A DNA stretch of 11,083 bases, from the NCBI GenBank assembly GCA_945875065.1, contig CAMCJC010000055.1, positions 1 through 11,083 on the forward strand, read 5' to 3'. Origin of the DNA: an uncultured Propionibacteriaceae bacterium (lineage in GTDB: Bacteria > Actinomycetota > Actinomycetes > Propionibacteriales > Propionibacteriaceae). Position 1 is the first letter of the stretch; every line of letters starts with the position of its first letter. This document shows, one piece after another, positions 6,682 through 11,083 of the stretch. Both the position numbers and the translations under genes were made by a program. The notes under the pieces are model-generated. The model did not search any database and was not told the origin of the DNA. It saw only the letters and a program-made list of their open reading frames with translations.

Positions 6682-7299
6682 ATGACCGACCCGATGCTCC
6701 ACGCCCTGATCACCGATGCGCAGCGGGACCGGGCTGTCGACTACCTGCAACGGGCCTATGCCGCCGGTGGGCTTTCGGAGGAACTCTTCGAGGCTCGCCT
6801 CGGACAGGCCCTCACCGCGACGACCCGCGCCGAGTTGAACGCCTCGCTCGCCGGCATCGCTCGGGTCGCCCCGACGATGATGCAGGTCGCGCACGCCGAG
6901 CGGAGGCCGCAGGAACACGGGCCGTCCAACCTCGTCGCCGGACTCGTGCACCTGTCCGCCTTGCCGTCGTGCTTCATCCTGCCGGCGATCGCACGCGGAC
7001 TTGCAGCGCCAGGCTCCCGGATCGCCGTTGAAGCGTCACGCGCGATGTGTTTCCAGTTCAGCGCGGTCGTGTACGGCACGATCGCTCTCATCCTGGTCGC
7101 GCTTGGCCTGGCCCCAGTCCACGTCCTGCTATTCGGGTTCCTGGCCTGGGGGCTTCTAACGCTGTGGCTAGCCATCCGAGCCTTCAGCGGCGAACACAGC
7201 ACCAAGCTCATTCAGCCCCTGATGTTGATGCGTCCCGCAGAGGATCGAGGGCTTGAACGCATGCGATACACTGGGATGGAACAACTCAAGAGGGGATGA
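6682..7299 (+). CDS. DUF1707 / DUF4870-like membrane protein
   Basis: The function is unknown. In this 205-residue product, residues about 11-59 (TDAQRDRAVDYLQRAYAAGG, then LSEELFEARLGQAL) match the DUF1707 pattern, a short cytoplasmic helical module often at the head of actinobacterial membrane proteins. Residues about 83-178 resemble DUF4870/Tic20-like membrane domains: NLVAGLVHLSALPS, a hydrophobic stretch to 107, then FQFSAVVYGTIALILVALGL and a third segment near 147-168 ending in AIRAFSGEHS. It sits between smpB and ssrA, and its last three codons run into ssrA: the TGA at 7297-7299 overlaps the mature tmRNA 5' end by 8 nt. The ATG at 6682 is preferred; AGGA (6669-6672) lies 9 nt upstream. 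A GTG at 6661 would add 7 residues. Family assignment is by eye. Confidence 0.85.
   Translation: MTDPMLHALITDAQRDRAVDYLQRAYAAGGLSEELFEARLGQALTATTRAELNASLAGIARVAPTMMQVAHAERRPQEHGPSNLVAGLVHLSALPSCFILPAIARGLAAPGSRIAVEASRAMCFQFSAVVYGTIALILVALGLAPVHVLLFGFLAWGLLTLWLAIRAFSGEHSTKLIQPLMLMRPAEDRGLERMRYTGMEQLKRG
7267..7272 (+). promoter_or_regulatory. Candidate -10 of the ssrA promoter, inside the preceding gene
   Basis: TACACT (4/6 match to TATAAT) lies within the last codons of the DUF1707 gene. It would start transcription near 7279, about 12 nt before the mature tmRNA 5' end, leaving a short leader for RNase P. The expected -35 position is poor (TTGAAC at 7253-7258 is only 8 nt away), so confidence is modest. 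Confidence 0.35.
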
Positions 7300-7659
7300 C
7301 TGGTTTCGACTTGGACGGTAGTTCGAGGAGAAGCGGGCCGAGGATCCACGCTTATCTCGTTAACGACGCGTGGGAACCAATAAGTGCCAACAACAACCGC
7401 ACTGACTTCGCTCTCGCTGCCTGATCAGCGACCGAAGGGTCACGCCCGGGTTTAGCCTTCGACCCGGTGCCTGGCCTCAACTCAGAAGGCTTGCCGAACG
7501 GACTGTGTCGCAGGGGCCGTTCGGGACTTCACTGCGGCTGGGCTTGGCTGCAACGCGCTGACGCGAGTGCAGGAGCCGAGTAAAACCGCCATGTCAGCTG
7601 CGCCCGGAGAAGCCCTGGTTCGCCTTTCAAGGACGCGGGTTCAATTCCCGCCATCTCCA
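7292..7659 (+). ncRNA. ssrA: Transfer-messenger RNA (tmRNA)
   Basis: tmRNA acts with SmpB to free ribosomes stalled on mRNAs without a stop codon and to add a degradation tag. The one-piece gene is 368 nt. The 5' acceptor GGGGATG (7292-7298) pairs with CATCTCC (7652-7658, one G-U pair); the discriminator is A7659. CCA is not encoded: the DNA continues CT. The D-loop-like GACTGGTTTCGAC and the T-arm GCGGG-TTCAATT-CCCGC are canonical. CCACGC (7346-7351) pairs with GCGTGG (7368-7373) in the region of pseudoknot 1, upstream of the tag frame. GC-rich pairings such as GCCGAACGG/CCGTTCGG follow downstream. The mature 5' end overlaps the stop of the preceding gene. The RNA ends directly before an intrinsic terminator. 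Confidence 0.97.
7386..7424 (+). other. tmRNA tag-peptide reading frame
   Basis: Translation resumes at GCC (7386) after AATAAGT and gives ANNNRTDFALAA, ending at TGA (7422-7424). The ALAA end is the usual recognition signal for ClpXP-type proteolysis, so tagged proteins are degraded. The TGA stop is read by RF2, whose gene lies in the same window. Confidence 0.93.
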
Positions 7660-7661
7660 CT

Positions 7662-7692
7662 CGCCCCGGTGACGACGTCACCGGGGCGTTTT
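7662..7692 (+). terminator. Intrinsic terminator of ssrA
   Basis: A perfect 12-bp stem (CGCCCCGGTGAC, 7662-7673, with GTCACCGGGGCG, 7677-7688) closed by a 3-nt GAC loop is followed directly by TTTT (7689-7692). It begins 2 nt after the discriminator base of tmRNA. It should isolate ssrA from the YqgE-family gene downstream. Confidence 0.93.
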
Positions 7693-7712
7693 CGTGCCTT
7701 CGAACGCTCGGG

Positions 7713-7725
7713 CACAATAGGCCCC
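7713..7725 (+). promoter_or_regulatory. Candidate -10 for a leaderless YqgE-family mRNA
   Basis: CACAAT (4/6 match to TATAAT) lies 7 nt before the ATG at 7726, so the predicted transcript starts at about the start codon. Only a weak AGG (7719-7721) could serve as a ribosome site. A promoter is expected here, because the ssrA terminator lies only 33 bp upstream of the gene. Confidence 0.4.
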
Positions 7726-8298
7726 ATGGAGGTGGGAGAACCGAGGCTTGGGCAGTTGCTGGTAGCGCGCGATCCCGGTGACGGGGGATTCTTCGACCGC
7801 AGCGTCGTCCTGCTGCTGAGCCACGACGACGAGGGCTCCGTGGGGGTTTGCCTGCACCACCCGCTGCCGATCCGGCTTGACGACGACTCAGCCCTTGAGC
7901 GCCTACTCACTCCACCGGCCACGATATTCAAAGGCGGCCCCGTGTCGGACGAGACCGATCCCGAACCGGCTTACATCGGGCTGGCGCAACTGCGTCGTCC
8001 ATACCCTTGGCCGCGCGGCTGGCGTCCCGTCTTTGGCGACGTTGGAACCTTGGATCTGTCGGTCCCGGTGGATCCTATCGGCGGTGACTTCGCCCATCTG
8101 CGGGTGTTCATGGGCTACGCCGGCTGGAGTCCCGGACAGCTCATCGCCGAGTTGCTGCGCGGTATGTGGTTTCGGACTCATGCGCTAGCCGAGGAGGTTT
8201 TCGGTACCCCCGACGAGCTTTGGCGCCGGGTCCTGCGCCGCTGCGGCGGGGACGCGGCCTTATGGTCTACCTGGACGGACTTACCTGCTAAGAACTAG
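7726..8298 (+). CDS. YqgE/AlgH family protein
   Basis: This is a 190-residue member of the YqgE/AlgH (DUF179) family, widespread and without an agreed biochemical role; AlgH was first named for an effect on alginate production. Family landmarks are in order. LGQLLVARDPGDGGFFDRSVVLLLSH spans 8-33. CLHHP (42-46) stands where many members have LNRP. FKGGPVS is at 68-74, and HLRVFMGYAGWSPGQLIAEL at 124-143, with MWF after it. The ATG at 7726 begins at the family N-terminus. The longer frame from 7567 runs through ssrA and the terminator and is rejected. It lies between the ssrA terminator and mtrA (45-nt gap), so it may share transcripts with mtrAB, although a TACCAT hexamer (8312-8317) could give mtrA its own start. 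Confidence 0.93.
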   Translation: MEVGEPRLGQLLVARDPGDGGFFDRSVVLLLSHDDEGSVGVCLHHPLPIRLDDDSALERLLTPPATIFKGGPVSDETDPEPAYIGLAQLRRPYPWPRGWRPVFGDVGTLDLSVPVDPIGGDFAHLRVFMGYAGWSPGQLIAELLRGMWFRTHALAEEVFGTPDELWRRVLRRCGGDAALWSTWTDLPAKN

Positions 8299-8331
8299 TG
8301 CCCCTCGCCGATACCATGGGGGGAATCAAAC

Positions 8332-8346
8332 AGGAGGTTTGCTTTG
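8332..8346 (+). promoter_or_regulatory. Strong ribosome binding site fixing the TTG start of mtrA
   Basis: AGGAGG (8332-8337) lies 6 nt before TTG (8344-8346). There is no in-frame ATG or GTG near the conserved N-terminus, so this site decides for the rare TTG start. Confidence 0.85.
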
Positions 8347-9048
8347 GCTGAGGCGCGCAAGCGGTCGCTCGTCCTGATCGTGGACGACGACGCCGCCCTG
8401 TCCGAGATGCTTCAGATCGTGCTGCGTCAGGAGGGGTTCGATACCGTGCATTGCGGGACCGGTAGCGGCGCGGTGGCTGCGATGCGTGAGTCCCGGCCCG
8501 ACCTGGTCTTGCTGGATCTGATGCTTCCAGGACGCGACGGCGTCAGCGTCTGCCGCGACATGCGAGCCGAATCCGGTGTCCCAATCATCATGCTCACCGC
8601 CAAGTCCGAGACCGATGACGTCGTTGCCGGGCTTCAGGCCGGGGCCGACGACTACGTCGCTAAGCCGTTCAAGGCCAAGGAGCTCCTGGCCCGGATCCAC
8701 ACCCGGCTCCGCCGTGTCAGTGCGCTGCCCGGCTCCGACCAGCTGACGATCGGCGACCTGGTGATCTCCACGGCAGCTCATACCGTAAAACGAGGCTCTA
8801 TTACGCTACCGCTCACCCCCCTCGAGTTTGACCTGCTGCTCGCCTTAGCCAAGAAACCGACTCAGGTGTTTACCCGCGAGGCCCTGCTCGATGAGGTCTG
8901 GGGCTACCGCAACGCAGCGGATACTCGCTTGGTCAACGTCCACGTCCAGCGGCTGCGATCGAAGGTGGAGAAGGATCCTGAGCACCCCCAGATCGTCGTG
9001 ACGGTCCGGGGCATCGGATACCGGGCCGGTGAGCCGCAGACTTGGTGA
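8344..9048 (+). CDS. mtrA: Response regulator MtrA (OmpR/PhoB type)
   Basis: MtrA is the DNA-binding regulator of the MtrAB system. In Actinobacteria it controls cell-wall hydrolase, division and osmotic-response genes, and it is essential in some species. The 234-residue product has an intact receiver domain (about 8-120): acidic pocket D14/D15, phosphoacceptor D58 in VLLDLMLPG, T85 in MLTAK, and K107 in KPF. The winged-helix domain (about 132-228) carries LTPLEFDLLLALAKKPTQVF, VWGYRNAADTRLVNVHVQRL and VTVRGIGYRAG, which closely resemble mycobacterial MtrA as I recall it. Translation starts at TTG with a strong AGGAGG. mtrB follows, either 16 nt downstream or overlapping by 20 nt, depending on its start. 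Confidence 0.97.
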   Translation: MAEARKRSLVLIVDDDAALSEMLQIVLRQEGFDTVHCGTGSGAVAAMRESRPDLVLLDLMLPGRDGVSVCRDMRAESGVPIIMLTAKSETDDVVAGLQAGADDYVAKPFKAKELLARIHTRLRRVSALPGSDQLTIGDLVISTAAHTVKRGSITLPLTPLEFDLLLALAKKPTQVFTREALLDEVWGYRNAADTRLVNVHVQRLRSKVEKDPEHPQIVVTVRGIGYRAGEPQTW

Positions 9049-9064
9049 CCGGCGCCGGAGCCTG

Positions 9065-10585
9065 ATGCAGCTGTGGTGGAGTTCGCTGCCGCTTCGGGTG
9101 CTCGCCTCGACGCTCGTCGCATCCCTGGCCATTCTGGTCCTGGCAGGCCTGCTGCTCATGCAGCAGGTCGCCGACGGGATCTTCGAGTCGAAGCGAAACT
9201 CGGCGATTCGCGAGGCCTCCGGCATGCAGCGCTTCATGCAGGAGCAGTTGGTGCTCCCCGAGATGCGGGGCGTCGCCGCCTACGAGCAGCTCAGTCGGCT
9301 GGCTGAACTGGCCGGTGCCCAAGCCGGCCAATTCCAGGTCTTCCTCCAAGGCCCGGCCTCACGAGTGGCTTCCTCCCCGACAATCCTCTACCAGTCGATC
9401 CCCGCAGAGCTCACTGAGAAGGTGACGGCCAGTGACGGCATGTTCGTGGTCTCCACCGAGCTGAAGGCCACAGGCTCTCTGAACGCGACGCCTGGGCTCG
9501 TGGTCGGCAGCAGCTTGGTCACCGCAGTGGGCGAGCGTTTCCCCGTCTACTACGTCTTTCCGTTAATCAGCGAGGTCGCGAGCCTGTCTGATATCCGCCG
9601 AGCCGTCATCAGCACGGGCGTCGCGGTGCTGATCGGTTTGGCGGTCATCGCATATTTCGTCACCCGTCAAGTAGTCCGTCCCGTGCGTAACGCCAGCCAG
9701 ACCGCCCTGCGGCTGGCATCCGGCCATCTCGACGAGCGAATGCCTGTGCGCGGAAGTGATGACCTGGCATCCCTGGCAGTCTCGATGAACGAGATGGCCT
9801 CCGATCTGCAGCAGCGGATCCGGGAACTTGAACAGCTCTCGGCCGTCCAGCGTCGCTTCGTCAGCGACGTCAGCCACGAACTTCGCACACCCTTGACGAC
9901 CATCAAGATGGCCTCCGATTTGTTGTACGAGATGCGCCTTGACCTGGAACCGCAGTCGGCGCGCACGGTTGAACTGATGAACACCGAGATTGAGCGGTTC
10001 TCCGAAATGCTCGCCGACCTGCTCGAGATCTCCCGCTTCGACGCCGGAGCGGCTGTCCTGGAGCGTGACGACGTCGACCTCGACGCTCTCGTCGCAGCGG
10101 AGGTCGAAGCACACCGCGGCTTCGCCGACAGCCAAGGGACAGAGTTGCGGCTCCACCGAGACGGCGACGCCAAGGCCCAGGTCGATGCCCGGCGCATCAC
10201 ACGAATCCTCCGCAATCTGCTCACCAACGCCATCGATCACGGCGAGGGCAAACCGATCGATGTCACGGTCGCCTCCGACGAGGATGCGGTGGCGGTGACG
10301 GTCCGTGACCAAGGGGTGGGTTTCGAGGCCGAACAATCCGCCAGGGTCTTCGACCGGTTCTGGCGGGCAGACCCATCGCGAGCGCGCAAAGCTGGTGGTA
10401 CCGGCTTGGGGCTCGCAATCTCGTTGGAGGATGCCCGGCTGCATCAAGGCTGGCTTTCCGCCTGGGGCCGGCCCGGACGGGGCGCCCAGTTCCGCCTGAC
10501 CCTGCCTCGCACGCCCGAGGTGAAGCTCACCAGCTCACCCCTGCCGATCATCCCGCCGGATGTCGACCCGAGGAGGGACCTATGA
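9065..10585 (+). CDS. mtrB: Sensor histidine kinase MtrB
   Basis: MtrB is the membrane sensor that phosphorylates MtrA. From the ATG at 9065 it is 506 residues. TM1 lies at about 13-35, an extracytoplasmic domain to about 179, TM2 at 180-200, and HAMP at about 200-252. The HisKA segment VSDVSHELRTPLTTIKMASD carries phospho-acceptor H271. The ATPase domain has an N-box (RNLLTNAIDH, N388), G1 DQGVGF (415-420), F-box FDRFW and G2 GGTGLGLAI (444-452). The ending LTSSPLP resembles that of mycobacterial MtrB. The ATG has GGAG 4 nt upstream (GGAGCCTGATG, identical to that of the minus-strand membrane-protein gene). A GTG at 9029 would add 12 mostly basic residues and overlap mtrA, but has no ribosome site; it remains possible, because relatives have cytoplasmic N-terminal extensions. 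Confidence 0.95.
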   Translation: MQLWWSSLPLRVLASTLVASLAILVLAGLLLMQQVADGIFESKRNSAIREASGMQRFMQEQLVLPEMRGVAAYEQLSRLAELAGAQAGQFQVFLQGPASRVASSPTILYQSIPAELTEKVTASDGMFVVSTELKATGSLNATPGLVVGSSLVTAVGERFPVYYVFPLISEVASLSDIRRAVISTGVAVLIGLAVIAYFVTRQVVRPVRNASQTALRLASGHLDERMPVRGSDDLASLAVSMNEMASDLQQRIRELEQLSAVQRRFVSDVSHELRTPLTTIKMASDLLYEMRLDLEPQSARTVELMNTEIERFSEMLADLLEISRFDAGAAVLERDDVDLDALVAAEVEAHRGFADSQGTELRLHRDGDAKAQVDARRITRILRNLLTNAIDHGEGKPIDVTVASDEDAVAVTVRDQGVGFEAEQSARVFDRFWRADPSRARKAGGTGLGLAISLEDARLHQGWLSAWGRPGRGAQFRLTLPRTPEVKLTSSPLPIIPPDVDPRRDL

Positions 10586-11083
10586 GCGTTGTCGTGACTA
10601 GACGCGGTTTGTTTGGACTCGCCTTGGTCGGCGTTGCCGGTTGCACCCAGCTGCCCACCAGCGGACCGGTTACCGAGGTCACCGCCGCGACCCAGGGGCG
10701 CGGCGTCCAGTTCGCACCCGAGCCACCGGCGGCAGGTATGAGCCCAGCTAGCGTCGTCGAAGGGTTCCTGCAGGCTCTTGCGGATCCCGCCGGCAGCTAC
10801 CAGGTCGCGCGCCAATACTTGACGACTGCCGCTGGGAAGCAATGGCAGCCCGCCGCGGCTACCGTCGTCTACGACGGGCAGGTATTCGAGGTGGACGGGG
10901 CCCAGGTGCTGCGCGGCACGACTCGCGGCACTCTGGATGTGACCGGGCGATTCTCCCCCGGCCGAGAAGATCTCAGCCATGACTTCCAGGTATCCGAGGA
11001 AGCGGGGGAGTGGCGCATCGGTGCCCCGCCCAGCGGGGTCTTCATCTCAAGCTATATCTTCACGCGTTCCTACGCGACGGTGA
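10582..11083 (+). CDS. lpqB: Lipoprotein LpqB, N-terminal part (cut by window edge)
   Basis: LpqB is a membrane-anchored lipoprotein reported to bind the MtrB outer domain and tune MtrAB signalling. The visible 167 codons are open to the window end. They include a basic start with TRRGLFG (6-12), a short hydrophobic stretch, and a lipobox VAGC with C21 followed by TQLPTSGPV, the usual LpqB beginning. The SVVEGFLQALADPAGSYQVA region then opens the N-terminal domain. The GerMN-like and C-terminal propeller parts expected of the family lie outside the window. Its ATG overlaps the mtrB TGA (ATGA, 10582-10585), with AGGAGG (10571-10576) 5 nt upstream, implying coupled translation with mtrB. Confidence 0.94.
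   Translation, partial: MSVVVTRRGLFGLALVGVAGCTQLPTSGPVTEVTAATQGRGVQFAPEPPAAGMSPASVVEGFLQALADPAGSYQVARQYLTTAAGKQWQPAAATVVYDGQVFEVDGAQVLRGTTRGTLDVTGRFSPGREDLSHDFQVSEEAGEWRIGAPPSGVFISSYIFTRSYATV

Noticed and set aside
6094..6951. 285-codon minus-strand open frame across smpB and the DUF1707 gene
   Set aside because: It lies opposite two well-supported genes, spans their intergenic gap and shows no recognisable domain; long antisense frames are expected in GC-rich DNA.
7567..7725. Upstream extension of the YqgE-family protein
   Set aside because: It would translate the 3' part of tmRNA and the terminator; the family N-terminus begins at the ATG at 7726.
9563..10447. 294-codon minus-strand open frame
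   Set aside because: It is entirely antisense to the conserved kinase domains of mtrB and has no family features.
1..11083. CRISPR array, insertion sequence, prophage or attachment site
   Set aside because: No regularly spaced repeats, transposase or integrase frames, or terminal repeats were seen. The tRNA and tmRNA 3' ends, common integration sites, are followed by normal host sequence.

Overview
The window is a chromosomal stretch of a GC-rich actinobacterium. The gene set points there: an RF2 of the actinobacterial type without a programmed frameshift, ftsE-ftsX, smpB and ssrA, and the mtrA-mtrB-lpqB operon, which I know only from Actinobacteria. GTG and TTG starts, some mRNAs that look leaderless, and tRNA/tmRNA genes without an encoded CCA also fit. 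An M23 hydrolase directly behind ftsX and the tag peptide ANNNRTDFALAA suggest the Propionibacteriales, but that finer placement is from memory and unchecked.

Layout. Positions 72-1764 are on the minus strand: a GatB/YqeY-domain protein, tRNA-Val(UAC), then an unrecognised proline-rich single-pass membrane protein with a promoter-like, palindrome-containing leader. From 1818 everything is on the plus strand. First comes prfB (RF2). Next is a tight division/wall block: ftsE, ftsX and a secreted coiled-coil M23 peptidase, with 17-nt gaps and a Shine-Dalgarno before each. The trans-translation block follows: smpB, a DUF1707/DUF4870-like membrane protein, and ssrA (tmRNA), closed by a near-perfect intrinsic terminator. 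A YqgE/AlgH-family gene comes next. The MtrA-MtrB two-component system follows, with lpqB overlapping the end of mtrB by ATGA and running off the right edge.

How they work together. FtsE/FtsX most likely gates the adjacent M23 hydrolase at the division site. MtrAB-LpqB controls cell-wall and division genes in relatives, so the window carries two wall-remodelling modules. RF2, SmpB and tmRNA are the translation-termination and ribosome-rescue module. 

Most of this is conserved core genome, and I do not see a clearly new defence or mobile system. The most unusual structure is the 8-nt overlap between the end of the DUF1707 gene and the mature 5' end of tmRNA. RNase P maturation of a read-through transcript would remove that gene's stop codon and make its mRNA a tmRNA substrate. 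Other points worth checking are the palindrome in a promoter spacer, two leaderless-mRNA candidates and the Ser/Asp linker of the M23 protein.
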